From NCBI GenBank assembly GCA_002392275.1, contig DGGQ01000207.1, positions 1 through 49,777 on the forward strand: DNA of 49,777 bases, in the 5' to 3' direction. The notes beneath the pieces are model-generated. The model worked only from the letters and a program-made list of their open reading frames with translations. It did no database searches and was not told the origin of the DNA. Source of the DNA: Treponema sp. UBA3870. GTDB lineage: Bacteria > Spirochaetota > Spirochaetia > Treponematales > Treponemataceae. A program made the position numbers and the translations under genes. How positions within the stretch are numbered: the first letter of the stretch is position 1; each line of letters starts with the position of its first letter. Positions 7,303 through 16,559 of this stretch are shown here, in pieces.

Positions 7303-8244
7303 CTAATTCAAACTTATATGCAGATTGATTTCTCCTCCAGCAAAATCCAAACCATAGAGTTTATAAACTCCGTGCTTAAGTAGAATGTTGCGTTCTTCCT
7401 TAAAGTTTTTGATATCTTTTGATTTAGAAGCATCCACACGAATCTGGCTTACAACTTCTCCTGACTTAGAGTTTACCACACAAACCGTAATTGGTGAACT
7501 TGTATAACCGCTTGCTTCAAAACTGTAAAAATCCGGGCAAACAATTTTTACTTCTCCCCAGTCAACTGCATCTGTAAGTGAAGAAGAAATCGGTGCGTAA
7601 TCCTGGCTTTTCGTATTAAAACTGTTGCTGCCGCGAAGTCCCATAAAAACAGTTGAACCGGCAACCCCTATCAAAAGGATTATTATAAATGCAGGCATTC
7701 CGTTCCAGCTGCGTTTGTGTCCATCGGCACGCTGCGGATTGCGAAGAACAAATACACCGCGGCCAATTACAAAAGCTTCAATAATCAGAGTCAAAGTCAG
7801 AAGTGCAGAATGAATGCGGAAATGTCTGATTGTAGAAATCAATTCAAGGATTGCAAACAAAGCAACTATTATTGTAAGAGCAATTCCCATTTTCTGCCAT
7901 TTTGACTGCATTTCCTTGAGCGACTCTGAATCGTTGTAGATTTCATAATCATCACCGGCCTGATCAAAATGTTTTCTAAAATAATGCCAGCCGTTGAAAG
8001 TTGAGTTTATATATTCCCAGCCCTGTTCACGGAAAGTTTCGATGTAGCGTCCCATGTCTTCGATTTTTGGATTAAAATCAAGCTGATAGCGATAACGCAT
8101 TGAATCATTCTTTTTGTAACGGTTGGAAAATAAACCGCCTTTAATAAGCTGCCATCCGTTGTCCGACATTTTGTTCAAATCTTCAATTTCCCTTGTGTAA
8201 TCCCATGCGGCATAAGCATTCCAAACTCTTTTGTATTCTTTCAT
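7303..8244 (-). CDS. DUF2812 domain membrane protein
   Basis: A 313-residue protein. Residues 1-95 have the DUF2812 pattern (AAWDYTREIEDLNKMSDNGW, NRYKKNDSMRYRYQLDF, FREQGWEYINSTFNGWHYFRK is split here into short pieces). Three hydrophobic segments at roughly 117-137, 142-165 and 182-203 span the membrane. The tail of about 100 residues is strand-rich. DUF2812 genes typically stand beside a PadR regulator, as here: only 15 bases separate it from the regulator's stop, and AAAGGAG precedes its ATG. The family is thought to act in membrane stress or drug response, but no function is proven. Confidence 0.85.
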   Translation of the reverse strand: MKEYKRVWNAYAAWDYTREIEDLNKMSDNGWQLIKGGLFSNRYKKNDSMRYRYQLDFNPKIEDMGRYIETFREQGWEYINSTFNGWHYFRKHFDQAGDDYEIYNDSESLKEMQSKWQKMGIALTIIVALFAILELISTIRHFRIHSALLTLTLIIEAFVIGRGVFVLRNPQRADGHKRSWNGMPAFIIILLIGVAGSTVFMGLRGSNSFNTKSQDYAPISSSLTDAVDWGEVKIVCPDFYSFEASGYTSSPITVCVVNSKSGEVVSQIRVDASKSKDIKNFKEERNILLKHGVYKLYGLDFAGGEINLHISLN

Positions 8245-8259
8245 AATTCAAATCTCCTT

Positions 8260-8568
8260 TTAGATTGCGCTAAGCATTCTTTTAAGACGGGCAACTTCTG
8301 CCTTAAAAGCTTTTGTTCCTTCAGACGTAAGAGCATAAAGCCTCTTTTTTTCTGACCCCGGTTCATCAGATGCAATTTCCTTGATCCAGCCTTTTTTAAT
8401 CATGTTGCTGGTTGCACCGTACATTGTACCTGACCCGATTTTTACTTCACCTTCCGAAAGCGTTTCCGTCATCTTCATAATGCCGTAACCATGGTTTGCA
8501 CCTTTTGAAAGACACAGAAGAATATAAAAATAGCTTTCTGAAAGCGGCTCTTGTTTTGTTTGTTTCAT
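8260..8568 (-). CDS. PadR family transcriptional regulator
   Basis: A 102-residue winged-helix protein with the PadR hallmarks: ESYFYILLCLSKGANHGYGI, the turn VKIGSGTMYGATSNMIKKGW, then KKRLYALTSEG and a short C-terminal dimer helix. It is the first gene of a two-gene operon with the DUF2812 membrane protein. PadR proteins usually repress their own operon; here the promoter carries palindromes between and around its -35 and -10 boxes. AGGAGG precedes the ATG. Identification is secure; the inducer is unknown. Confidence 0.92.
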   Translation of the reverse strand: MKQTKQEPLSESYFYILLCLSKGANHGYGIMKMTETLSEGEVKIGSGTMYGATSNMIKKGWIKEIASDEPGSEKKRLYALTSEGTKAFKAEVARLKRMLSAI

Positions 8569-8603
8569 GCTGATTCCTCCTGTTGAACCCTAAGGCCTGT
8601 CTA

Positions 8604-8685
8604 TATCGCGATACAACATAGTCGACATTCGTTATATCGTCACTCGATATATTTATATCGTACTACGACATATGTCGTGTGTCAA
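8604..8685 (-). promoter_or_regulatory. padR promoter with palindromic operators
   Basis: On the minus strand TTGACA (8685-8680), a 17-base spacer and TACGAT (8662-8657). The spacer contains the perfect palindrome ACGACATATGTCGT (8665-8678). A second one, CGATATATTTATATCG (8645-8660), overlaps the -10, and a third, TATCGCGATA (8604-8613), lies downstream. The placement fits autorepression by the PadR protein. Confidence 0.65.
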
Positions 8686-8810
8686 CATATATTTCAAAAA
8701 AATTCATAATTCAATGAATTTTGTGCAGACGCAGGATGTCAGCGGATTCAGTATTGCAGTTATTAATTTACAAATATTAGATTTGACAATATAATATTTG
8801 TTATGTGGAT

Positions 8811-8830
8811 GCCCGCACTAGAGTGCAGGC
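8811..8830 (+). promoter_or_regulatory. hairpin in the isochorismatase leader
   Basis: GCCCGCACT and AGTGCAGGC form a nine-position stem with one mismatch about 44 bases before the start of the hydrolase gene. TTTGACAATATAAT at 8782-8795 upstream could supply a promoter. No other feature is seen in 8686-8873. Confidence 0.35.
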
Positions 8831-8873
8831 AAGAAGGAATTGTTATAGACTAAAAAACATATTGGAGAAATAA

Positions 8874-9422
8874 ATGGTACTGTTGGTTGTAGACACACAA
8901 AAGGGATGTTTCAACGAAAATCTATATGCGTTTGAAACCGTAAGAAAAAATATAAAACTGTTAATCGACACGGCACGAGAAAATAATGTCGAAGTTGCAT
9001 ATGTCCAGCATGATGATGGCCCGGGAAGTGATTTAGAAAAATCAACCGATAACTATGAAGTATATGAGGATTTTGCACCAAGGGAAAACGAAAGGCGATT
9101 TGAAAAAAATGTAAACAGTGCCTTTCATCCCATGACAGGATTGACTGAATACCTTAAGTCCAAAGGCGAAAAAAACATTATGACCATCGGCGTAGCAACA
9201 GACTATTGCATGGACGCAACAATCAAAAGCGGATTCGAAAAAGGATTCAACATATATGTCCCTGCATACACAAACTCAACTTATGACAATCCCTATTTCG
9301 ACAAGGAAACGGCATACAAATATTTTAATGAATTCATGTGGGGAAGACGTTACGCAAAAATAATTACTCTTGAACAGGCTGTCAAACTCCTGCGTTCGGA
9401 AATAACAACGGCAGATTTATAG
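8874..9422 (+). CDS. isochorismatase-family cysteine hydrolase
   Basis: A 182-residue protein of the isochorismatase-like superfamily. The triad is visible: Asp7 in VVDTQKG, a Lys near residue 81 in FEKNVNSAF, and Cys112 in GVATDYCMD preceded by the conserved cis-peptide segment. It is likely a cytoplasmic amidase or nicotinamidase-like enzyme; the substrate cannot be told from sequence. TTGGAG lies before the ATG. It stands alone on the plus strand. The fragment of an unrelated serine hydrolase begins ten bases after its stop. Confidence 0.85.
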   Translation: MVLLVVDTQKGCFNENLYAFETVRKNIKLLIDTARENNVEVAYVQHDDGPGSDLEKSTDNYEVYEDFAPRENERRFEKNVNSAFHPMTGLTEYLKSKGEKNIMTIGVATDYCMDATIKSGFEKGFNIYVPAYTNSTYDNPYFDKETAYKYFNEFMWGRRYAKIITLEQAVKLLRSEITTADL

Positions 9423-9432
9423 AAATAATTTT

Positions 9433-9690
9433 TTGACTTTTGACGACGACGTTTATTCATATGTAATCATCAGGGATGGAAAAATCGTAGACGAATATTT
9501 TAAAGAAGGCTATGGTCGAACGTCTGTTTTTACCTTGCAGTCATGTTCAAAAAGCATAACGAGCGCACTTGTCGGAATTGCAATCTATACGAGCTGGCAT
9601 CAGGGTAATGTGGATTCTGATTTTTTGCCGATAAAAAAGGCGGTCGGACTTTTTTCATCCGATCGCCCGTTTTTTATGATTGGAACTTAA
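9433..9690 (+). pseudogene. fragment of a beta-lactamase-like serine hydrolase
   Basis: The 85-residue frame begins with a TTG and has no ribosome site. Residues 5-52 match the region around the active serine of class C beta-lactamase-like hydrolases: YVIIRDGKIVDEYFKEGYG, then FTLQSCSKSITSALVGIAI, where SCSK is the S-x-x-K motif. The N-terminus and everything after residue 52 are missing; the frame then runs into unrelated sequence and a terminator. A normal member has about 300-400 residues. This is a remnant left by deletion. Confidence 0.7.
9639..9675 (+). terminator. terminator after the hydrolase fragment
   Basis: GGCGGTCGGA (9639-9648) pairs with TCCGATCGCC (9658-9667) apart from one wobble, followed by CGTTTTTT. 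It lies inside the tail of the remnant frame and may be the original terminator of the region. Confidence 0.75.
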
Positions 9691-9750
9691 AATTCACTTT
9701 CCGCAGGCTCAATCACCGCTTTTAATATTTTGGGACAGCCCCATGCCTGG

Positions 9751-11211
9751 TTAATTTACCAGTTTTCCTCCCACATACAGTTTGTAGCCGTTGGTATTGA
9801 CCTGTGACAAATCGCCCTCAAAACTTGTTATGTAAGTGTCGCCGGTAAGAGTCCATGTGCTTGTGCCGTCAATTTTTACGCTTACGTTTCCAACATCTGA
9901 TGAAACCGTTTTTCCCTTTGCGTTTGTGATTTTGCCGCTCACCGTTCCTTCAAAACTTGAATTGTTCGTAAGGTTCAGGGTAAAGCTTGAATCGCTTCCA
10001 ACAAGAATCGTTCCGTCCAGTTTCTGACTGTTTGCATTGAGCGTTGCAATGTTTGAAGCACCGTTCCATCCGTCAGCACAAACCGAAAGAAGGATGTTTG
10101 CACTGTCTTCATTTTTTAATGTTACGCCGTTAAGGTTGATGACTGCATTTGTATTTGTTACGTGGAACATGTGTCCGTTCTTGCTTGTAAGACTTCCGCC
10201 GTTCATCGTAAAGCTTGAAGTTCCGCTGTCTGCATCACCCGACATTGACTGATAAATCATTATCGTATCAAAGAAGGTCGCATTGCCGTTGCATTTTGTG
10301 TTGTTTGCTGTGAGGTTTGAATTGTTCAAGGTTATTGAATTCTTTCCTTCGATACAAACTCCTTCCGAAAGATTTGATGTAAGCGTCGCATTGGAAACCG
10401 TGATGTCCGCAGTTGAATAGATTGCAGGAGAACCAAGTCCGTTTGAAGTATATGTTCCTCCGTCGACAGTTACGATTCCGCCGCCACGGTCAGTTCTGAT
10501 TGCAGCCGACGATCTTCCGCTTGTGGTAATGTCCAGGTTTGAAGCCTTTGTGATTCCGCCGCCAGCAGTCATGATTCCGCCAGAGCCGTCACCGCTTGTA
10601 GTGATTTTTGTTCCGCTGATGATTACAGTCGTTCCGTCTCCAGTCGCTCCGTTTTTACCGCCGTTTCCACCGTAGCTGAATACACCGTTTGCTCCGTTTG
10701 CACTTGAAGAAATCGTTCCGCCTGTGATTGTCGTTGTGCTCCCGTCTTTTACAAGAACAGCCGCATTGAGTCCGTAAAAGTTGCAGCTGTCACCGCCGTC
10801 TGAATCGCCAGTTTTTGAAACCGTCGGATTTACAATTTCAACATTGCCGTCCGTAGAAACAAGAAGCGCACTCTGGTCTACCGTTGAAGTTGAATAAGTT
10901 GCGTTTTCTTCCGTCTTGGACGAATTGATTTCCACGGCACCGGAATAATCGATGTCCGCACTTGCATGACCGCCGCCGAATCCGCCTCCCGGAGGTGCTC
11001 CATTTGGTTTTTCAGGTGGCGTTCCGCTTGGACGTTTTCCGTCTGATGGCATACCGTCTGGTGGTGTTCCTTCCGGTGGGTTTGCAAATTCCTGCGTTTG
11101 CGTCTGCTCTGAAGCTGTTGAATCTTTGCCTTTAGTCTTACATGACGCTGTTGCAGCAGTAATAAAAGCGATTGCAGCAACTGAAATCAAAATCTTCTTA
11201 ACAAGTTTCAT
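9751..11211 (-). CDS. beta-helix lipoprotein with Gly/Pro-rich linker
   Basis: A 486-residue lipoprotein. The signal sequence ends in TAATASCKT, a lipobox, so it should be anchored by Cys. A proline/glycine-rich linker follows (NPPEGTPPDGMPSDGKRPSG in part, then GGGFGGGH), which would hold the body away from the membrane. The remainder is a series of short strand-turn repeats such as SSTITGGTISS-like and TVDGGTYTSNG units, typical of a right-handed parallel beta-helix and of carbohydrate-binding (DUF4353-like) surface proteins. The ATG at 11211 is chosen because GGAG lies seven bases before it. The closest function is surface display or carbohydrate binding; this is inferred. Confidence 0.75.
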   Translation of the reverse strand: MKLVKKILISVAAIAFITAATASCKTKGKDSTASEQTQTQEFANPPEGTPPDGMPSDGKRPSGTPPEKPNGAPPGGGFGGGHASADIDYSGAVEINSSKTEENATYSTSTVDQSALLVSTDGNVEIVNPTVSKTGDSDGGDSCNFYGLNAAVLVKDGSTTTITGGTISSSANGANGVFSYGGNGGKNGATGDGTTVIISGTKITTSGDGSGGIMTAGGGITKASNLDITTSGRSSAAIRTDRGGGIVTVDGGTYTSNGLGSPAIYSTADITVSNATLTSNLSEGVCIEGKNSITLNNSNLTANNTKCNGNATFFDTIMIYQSMSGDADSGTSSFTMNGGSLTSKNGHMFHVTNTNAVINLNGVTLKNEDSANILLSVCADGWNGASNIATLNANSQKLDGTILVGSDSSFTLNLTNNSSFEGTVSGKITNAKGKTVSSDVGNVSVKIDGTSTWTLTGDTYITSFEGDLSQVNTNGYKLYVGGKLVN

Positions 11212-11340
11212 AGGCATCTCCTTCCTTCGTTTGGTTTTCAAAGTTTACATGTTTAATATAATCGCAAACGTCTTAAGAAGCATGAATTTAAAATTAGAGT
11301 TTTATGAGAAAACATTCAGAAATCATTTAAAACAAAAATC

Positions 11341-11378
11341 CCCCGGGTCAAATTGAAACGAATCAATCTAATCCGGGG
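11341..11378. terminator. hairpin, possible terminator
   Basis: CCCCGG (11341-11346) pairs with CCGGGG (11373-11378) around a 26-base loop. T-rich sequence flanks it on both sides. It lies in the gap between two lipoprotein genes, and resembles the hairpin at 11490-11538. Nothing else is visible between 11212 and 11489. Confidence 0.4.
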
Positions 11379-11489
11379 ACCTTTTGATTTTAGATAATGA
11401 ATTTCTAAAACCGGGATTTTTAAATATCTATTTTTTACAATCTAAATCCAGCCAATATGACTTTCATACAAGCAATCAAATCATTCCGT

Positions 11490-11538
11490 AAAAAAAACTC
11501 CCGGAACAAACTAAAGTGCATTTCAATCTGCCCGGGAG
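11490..11538 (-). terminator. terminator of the small lipoprotein gene
   Basis: CTCCCGG (11498-11504) pairs with CCGGGAG (11532-11538); on the minus strand eight T follow. It lies ten bases after the stop codon of the lipoprotein gene. Confidence 0.75.
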
Positions 11539-11548
11539 AAATGTTGAT

Positions 11549-11935
11549 TTAGAATGGCAACTCGCTGATTTGCTTATTTGCGCTTTCCATAAGCTCGCTA
11601 AAGCGCGCTTCGAGCGCATCCATTTTTTCCTTTAACTCACCTTTCCATGTTGATGGATCCGGCAGATCTTTGTAGTCCTCATTGGTTTCCATGCTTGCGA
11701 TTTCGTTGCCGATTGTGGCTATCTTGTTCTGCAAATCCTGCAAGAAATCAACCTGGGAATTGGTATTGAGTGCTGTGTCGCCCTCGACAAGATCCTCAAG
11801 CTCTTTAACATAGCCTTCAAATTCTTCTACGAAAGCTGCCTTGGCTTCCGCATACTTATCGCCACAGGAGATGAACATAGAACCTGCTACCAATACAGCT
11901 GCTGCCAAAACCAAAATCTTTTTGAATACTTTCAT
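11549..11935 (-). CDS. small coiled lipoprotein
   Basis: A 128-residue lipoprotein: KKILVLAAAVLVAGSMFISC is a signal peptide with its lipobox cysteine. The mature part is strongly helical and acidic (KAAFVEEFEGYVKELEDLVE, then KEKMDALEARFSELMES), suggesting a coiled coil. GGAGG five bases before the ATG at 11935 fixes the start. It is a single gene with its own terminator. I know no function; a periplasmic structural or binding role is possible. Confidence 0.8.
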   Translation of the reverse strand: MKVFKKILVLAAAVLVAGSMFISCGDKYAEAKAAFVEEFEGYVKELEDLVEGDTALNTNSQVDFLQDLQNKIATIGNEIASMETNEDYKDLPDPSTWKGELKEKMDALEARFSELMESANKQISELPF

Positions 11936-12200
11936 ACAAACCTCCAAATTTTTTGTATATCAATTGTTTCTGACGTTTTGTTTATAATGCATCTAAATCA
12001 AAAAATCACTACCCATGAAGGTGGTTTTTTGGAGATTTTGGAGAAAAATATTGTGTTTTCAAGGGGGCGAATACAAGTTTTTCCCTCAAAATGCCCTGTA
12101 AACTCGGGATTTTCTCAAAAAAATTTATGTTAAACAAGTGGAAAATTCTAGGTTTTTTTTAAGAAAATACTGGTCCATAATGATAATCAGGAAACACCGA

Positions 12201-12244
12201 TTGACAAAAGGGGGCTTGCAAATGGCTTTCTAATTTTTTGCAAG
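12201..12244 (+). promoter_or_regulatory. candidate promoter and operator of the ABC operon
   Basis: TTGACA stands at 12201-12206. CTTGCAAA (12215-12222) and TTTGCAAG (12237-12244) form an 8-bp inverted repeat 14 bases apart. It is 25 bases before the first permease gene and could be a repressor site or a leader hairpin. I find no convincing -10 box, and nothing else in 11936-12200. Confidence 0.35.
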
Positions 12245-12269
12245 TTTCCCAAGTTTAAAGGAGCTGGAC

Positions 12270-13748
12270 GTGCCTGAAAAAATTAAAACACCGCTTACCG
12301 CAAGGGAAGTGTCCAACAGAGTCTGCTATTACGTTTTGCGTGTGGCTGTAGTGCTGTATGTGGCCCTTCTGTTTTTGCCTGGAGTCAATCCCGCCAGAAT
12401 TACAGAAAGAATCAACAGAAATCTTTCCCTATTCACTTCAGGATTCTTCTATAATAATCTGACCGAATCAATGGGACGCTATATCAAGAATGGCTGGATT
12501 CCTGAAGCTACAATGCGTCTGGTATTTTTCTCCAGCATGTTCTGTTGCTTTGGTGCAATAATCGCGGGTGTCGGCGGATGTCTTTCGGTCGGCAACAACA
12601 AGCTCAAGCGTCCCGGAAATCTTTTGATGATTGGCGGTGGACTTCTTGGCTCAATCAGCGTTTTTGGAATCAACAGCGCAAAAAATCAGCTGGCGAATCT
12701 GGTTGCGGAAAATCCAGACTTTGTTGATAAAACAAAGGCCCTTTCCCCGGATGGAATCAAAGTGTTTATGGTTATTGCGGGGCTTGTCCTTGTTTTTGCA
12801 GTAGCATCCCTGATTTTGACTCCAGCACCACAAAAAGATGAAAAGCCGCATATTGAACCAAAGTTCAGACTCTTCCTTATGTTCATGCCGTTCGTTCTTC
12901 TGCTTTTTGTATTTGCCTACCTTCCGTTGTGGGGATGGCGATATGCTTTCTTCGATTACAAGGCGGGCGACACTCTTTCAATGGACAAGTGGAGAGGATT
13001 CTACTGGTTCACGTATCTTTTCAAAAATGCGGCTACGGCAAAAGACATTGGCCGTGTAATGGCGAACACATTGATTATGTCCGGTATTGGTATTGCGACT
13101 TCATGGCTTCCGATGGTGTTTGCAATCTTCCTGTCCGAAATCAAGAACATGCATGTGCGTAGGGTAATCCAGACCTGTACGACCATTCCTAACTTTATTT
13201 CATGGGTTTTGGTCTATGCGGTCGCGTTCGCAATCTTCAGTACGGACGGATTTATTTCGAGCATCTTTGTTCAACAGGGAATATGGGACAAGGGACAAAA
13301 CCTTTTGCAGGATGGTTCCAACACATGGCTAAAAATGTGGGCGTGGGGTACATGGAAAGGTCTTGGATGGGGCTCAATCATCTACCTGTCCGCAATCAGT
13401 GGAATTGACCAGCAGCTTTACGAGGCGGCAACTGTTGACGGAGCCGGTCGTTTCCAGAAAATGTGGCACATCACTCTTCCAGAACTGATTCCAACATACT
13501 GTGTTCTTCTGACACTTTCAATTGCCGGTATCTTGAGCAATGGTATGGAGCAGTACCTTTGTTTTGAAAATCCACAGAACACAAAGGCCATGGAGGTTCT
13601 GGATTTGTATGTCTATAAAATCGGTATCAACGGTGGACTTATCCCACTTTCAACTGTTGTCGGTATGCTGAAGTCAATAGTCAGTGTCGTTCTTCTCTTC
13701 CTTGCAAACAATATTTCAAAACTTGTTCGCGGCCAGAGTGTAGTGTGA
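12270..13748 (+). CDS. ABC transporter permease, LplB/YteP type
   Basis: A 492-residue inner-membrane permease. The first 190 residues hold an extra set of hydrophobic segments not usual in this family (RVAVVLYVALLFLPG, MFCCFGAIIAG, VFMVIAGLVLVFAVA). The standard permease of about 300 residues follows, with the EAA loop EAATVDGAGRFQKMWHITLP, where the ATPase docks. The type is that of polysaccharide/oligosaccharide importers (LplB, YteP). The start is GTG with AAAGGAG six bases before it. It is followed by a second permease and a binding protein; no ATPase gene is in the cluster, as is normal for systems that share a MsmX-type ATPase. Confidence 0.9.
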   Translation: MPEKIKTPLTAREVSNRVCYYVLRVAVVLYVALLFLPGVNPARITERINRNLSLFTSGFFYNNLTESMGRYIKNGWIPEATMRLVFFSSMFCCFGAIIAGVGGCLSVGNNKLKRPGNLLMIGGGLLGSISVFGINSAKNQLANLVAENPDFVDKTKALSPDGIKVFMVIAGLVLVFAVASLILTPAPQKDEKPHIEPKFRLFLMFMPFVLLLFVFAYLPLWGWRYAFFDYKAGDTLSMDKWRGFYWFTYLFKNAATAKDIGRVMANTLIMSGIGIATSWLPMVFAIFLSEIKNMHVRRVIQTCTTIPNFISWVLVYAVAFAIFSTDGFISSIFVQQGIWDKGQNLLQDGSNTWLKMWAWGTWKGLGWGSIIYLSAISGIDQQLYEAATVDGAGRFQKMWHITLPELIPTYCVLLTLSIAGILSNGMEQYLCFENPQNTKAMEVLDLYVYKIGINGGLIPLSTVVGMLKSIVSVVLLFLANNISKLVRGQSVV

Positions 13749-13765
13749 TTTAATAGGAGAAAACA

Positions 13766-14692
13766 ATGCAAGACGCAAAGGTACTAAAAAAGAGACACTT
13801 AAAAGCTGGTGACATAATCTTCAACACGTTGAACTACTTTTTCTTCATTGTGTTCACTCTGTTGTGTATATTTCCGTTCTACTATCTGTTTATCAACACG
13901 ATTTCAAACAACACGTTGGTAAGTCAGGGTGTAATCAACTTTATTCCGCGGCAGATACACTTCAACAACTACATAAGCATTTTGACAAGCAACGGGGATT
14001 TGCTCAGGTCGCTTTTTGTGACGCTCTCCCGTACGATTTTGGGAACAGGTCTCATGGTCATGGCAAGTGGATTCATCGGCTACCTGATGACAAAGAAGGA
14101 AATGTGGGCCAGAAAATTCTGGTACCGCTTCCTGATTATAACCATGTATTTCAATGCCGGTATAATCCCAGCCTTTATGACCATGCAGATGTTGGGACTC
14201 ACGAACAACTATCTGGTCTACATCATTCCGGGAATTGTCGCGCCATACAACATCATTCTGGTCAAGACCTATATTGAATCGATACCGGCAGAACTGGAGG
14301 AGTCTGCATCAATAGACGGAGCTTCCTACTGGGTGATTTTCACAAGAATCATCTGGCCACTCTGTAAACCGATTCTCGCGACCATTGCAATTTTTGGTGC
14401 CGTCGGAAACTGGAACTCATTCCAGGACTCACTGATTTACATGCAGGCAAAACCGGAACTGTTCACATTGCAGCACAGGCTCTGGAACTACCTGAACCAG
14501 ACTACAAACCTTGCAGCTCTCATGTCCGCCGGAACATCAGCAATTTCCGATGCAACAAGGCAGGCTCTTTCAAGCGGAAAGGTTATCAAGTATACAATAT
14601 CCATGGTAACGGCCATCCCGATTCTTATCGTGTATCCTTTCCTTTCAAAATATTTTGAAAAAGGTATCATGCTTGGAGCGGTAAAGGGTTGA
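13766..14692 (+). CDS. ABC transporter permease, LplC/YtcP type
   Basis: A 308-residue permease with six hydrophobic segments. The EAA-type loop reads EESASIDGASYWVIFTRIIWP. This is the second half of the heterodimeric channel of carbohydrate importers of the LplBC/YtePYtcP kind. It begins 17 bases after the upstream permease and has AGGAG before its ATG, so the two are translated from one message. Confidence 0.92.
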   Translation: MQDAKVLKKRHLKAGDIIFNTLNYFFFIVFTLLCIFPFYYLFINTISNNTLVSQGVINFIPRQIHFNNYISILTSNGDLLRSLFVTLSRTILGTGLMVMASGFIGYLMTKKEMWARKFWYRFLIITMYFNAGIIPAFMTMQMLGLTNNYLVYIIPGIVAPYNIILVKTYIESIPAELEESASIDGASYWVIFTRIIWPLCKPILATIAIFGAVGNWNSFQDSLIYMQAKPELFTLQHRLWNYLNQTTNLAALMSAGTSAISDATRQALSSGKVIKYTISMVTAIPILIVYPFLSKYFEKGIMLGAVKG

Positions 14693-14805
14693 TTTTATTT
14701 CGGAGCGGAGAGAATAGAGTTTTGGGAAATATTTTCATTGACCACGTTTTGGAGTCCATGAAAAATTAATCATAATAGAAAGAAATAGTTCTTTTAGGAG
14801 GAATT

Positions 14806-16533
14806 ATGAAAAAAATGGTAAAAGCGGCAGGAGTCGCGGCTCTTGCTCTTGCAACCGGTGCTTTGATGAGTTGTGGCGGAAATTCTAACGCTGCAAAAAA
14901 TGGCAGTGCCAAGGATCCGGCTTTGGCAAAAATCATTCCACAGAAGACCGTTACTCTCCAGGTATACGATCAGCTTGCCAACTATTCCGGTGAGCAGATT
15001 GGATGGTTCGGTCAGATAATGCTGGACAAGTTCAACGTGAAGCTGAACATCATCCCTGAGTCTGGAAACACCTACACAACACGTATGGAAAATGGAAACC
15101 TTGGTGACATCGTTATCTGGGGTGCCGATTCTGATGACTACCTGAACGCAGTTGACAAGGGTATGCTCTACGACTGGGAAGAAGATGACCTTCTTTCAAA
15201 CTATGGACCATACATCAAGGCCCACATGGCACAGGCTCTGGAGAAGAACCGTGGTCTCGCTGGCGACAACAAGGTTCACGGATTTGGATTCGATGTTTCT
15301 ACATCATCAAAGGACCGCCAGACATTCTTCTACACATGGGATCTCCGCTACGATCTTTATGAACAGATTGGAAAGCCGGAAATCAAGAATTATGACGACC
15401 TCCATGCCGCCCTCAAGAAGATGAAGGAAATCTGCCCGACAGACGACAACGGAAACGAGACCTATGGTGTTTCTTTGTTCCCAGACTGGGACGGAAGCAT
15501 GGTCATGTACGTAAAGTCTCTTGGAACTGCCTATGTTGGATGGGATGAATTTGGATTTGGTTTCTACGACCCGACCACCGGTACTTATCACTCATGCCTT
15601 GAGGAGAATGGACCTTACTACCAGGCTCTCAAGTTCCTGAACGGACTGTATCAGGATGGACTTCTTGATCCAGACAGCCAGAGCCAGACCTATGACGGAA
15701 TGAACGAGAACTATGTTAACGGAACTGCATTCTGGAACATCTTCAACTGGATGGCTTCAGGCGTTTACAACACAGACGAGCACATTGCCGCTGGAAAGGC
15801 CATGTATCCAGTTCGTCCGACACAGGCATCTCCAATTTGCTACGGACAGTCAGTGTTCGGTGGAAACCGCGTATGGTCAATCGGTGCAAACACAGAGTAT
15901 CCTGAGCTTTGTATGGCAATCATCAACTGGCTCTGCACTCCAGAGGGATTCATGACAACTCTCTATGGACCAAAGGGTGTTACCTGGGATTATGATGCCA
16001 ACAAAAAGACATACCTGACAGAGCTTGGAAAGAAGACTCAGACCGACCAGTCAACACCAATGCCAGCTCCTTACTCTGGACTTTACAAGGACGGACTTTT
16101 CCAGATGAACAACACAACATGGGCAAAGGACGCAACAAACCCAGAGTCAGACGGTGAGACATATAACAAGACAAGCTGGGAGTCAGAAACACTTCCTGCA
16201 CAGTCAGAAATCGAGGCTGCATGGAGAAAGTGGGCCGGTGCTGATAGTGTTGAAGAATATCTTGGAAACGGAGCTTATGTTCTTGCTCCTTCTTCAGCCT
16301 ATGCACAGGGAGCACAGACCGACGAGCTTTCTGCAATCTCAAATCAGGTTGCAAACGCAATCAAGCCGGGAACATGGCGCGCAATGTATGCAAAGAGCGA
16401 TGCCGAGTTTACTTCACTCTTTGATTCAATGGTCAAGGAAGCCAAGAGCTACGGAATCGACAAGGTTGATGATTTCTTCAGAGCTGAAGCTGCAAAGAAG
16501 AAGGCTGCTGAGGACAAGGCTGCCGGAAAATAA
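14806..16533 (+). CDS. extracellular solute-binding lipoprotein
   Basis: A 575-residue binding protein. The signal peptide ends at LATGALMSCGGN, a lipobox, so it is membrane-anchored and should deliver sugars to the two upstream permeases. The length and motifs (FNVKLNIIPESGNTYTTRM, GDIVIWGADSDDY) fit the large LplA/YtcQ-type proteins that bind oligosaccharides. The last 25 residues are lysine/alanine-rich. A strong AGGAGGAATT site precedes the ATG, and 113 bases separate it from the permease, so it may also have its own promoter and be made in excess. A terminator follows directly. Confidence 0.9.
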   Translation: MKKMVKAAGVAALALATGALMSCGGNSNAAKNGSAKDPALAKIIPQKTVTLQVYDQLANYSGEQIGWFGQIMLDKFNVKLNIIPESGNTYTTRMENGNLGDIVIWGADSDDYLNAVDKGMLYDWEEDDLLSNYGPYIKAHMAQALEKNRGLAGDNKVHGFGFDVSTSSKDRQTFFYTWDLRYDLYEQIGKPEIKNYDDLHAALKKMKEICPTDDNGNETYGVSLFPDWDGSMVMYVKSLGTAYVGWDEFGFGFYDPTTGTYHSCLEENGPYYQALKFLNGLYQDGLLDPDSQSQTYDGMNENYVNGTAFWNIFNWMASGVYNTDEHIAAGKAMYPVRPTQASPICYGQSVFGGNRVWSIGANTEYPELCMAIINWLCTPEGFMTTLYGPKGVTWDYDANKKTYLTELGKKTQTDQSTPMPAPYSGLYKDGLFQMNNTTWAKDATNPESDGETYNKTSWESETLPAQSEIEAAWRKWAGADSVEEYLGNGAYVLAPSSAYAQGAQTDELSAISNQVANAIKPGTWRAMYAKSDAEFTSLFDSMVKEAKSYGIDKVDDFFRAEAAKKKAAEDKAAGK

Positions 16534-16559
16534 TTTTCTGACAAAACTTGTCTGAATTA

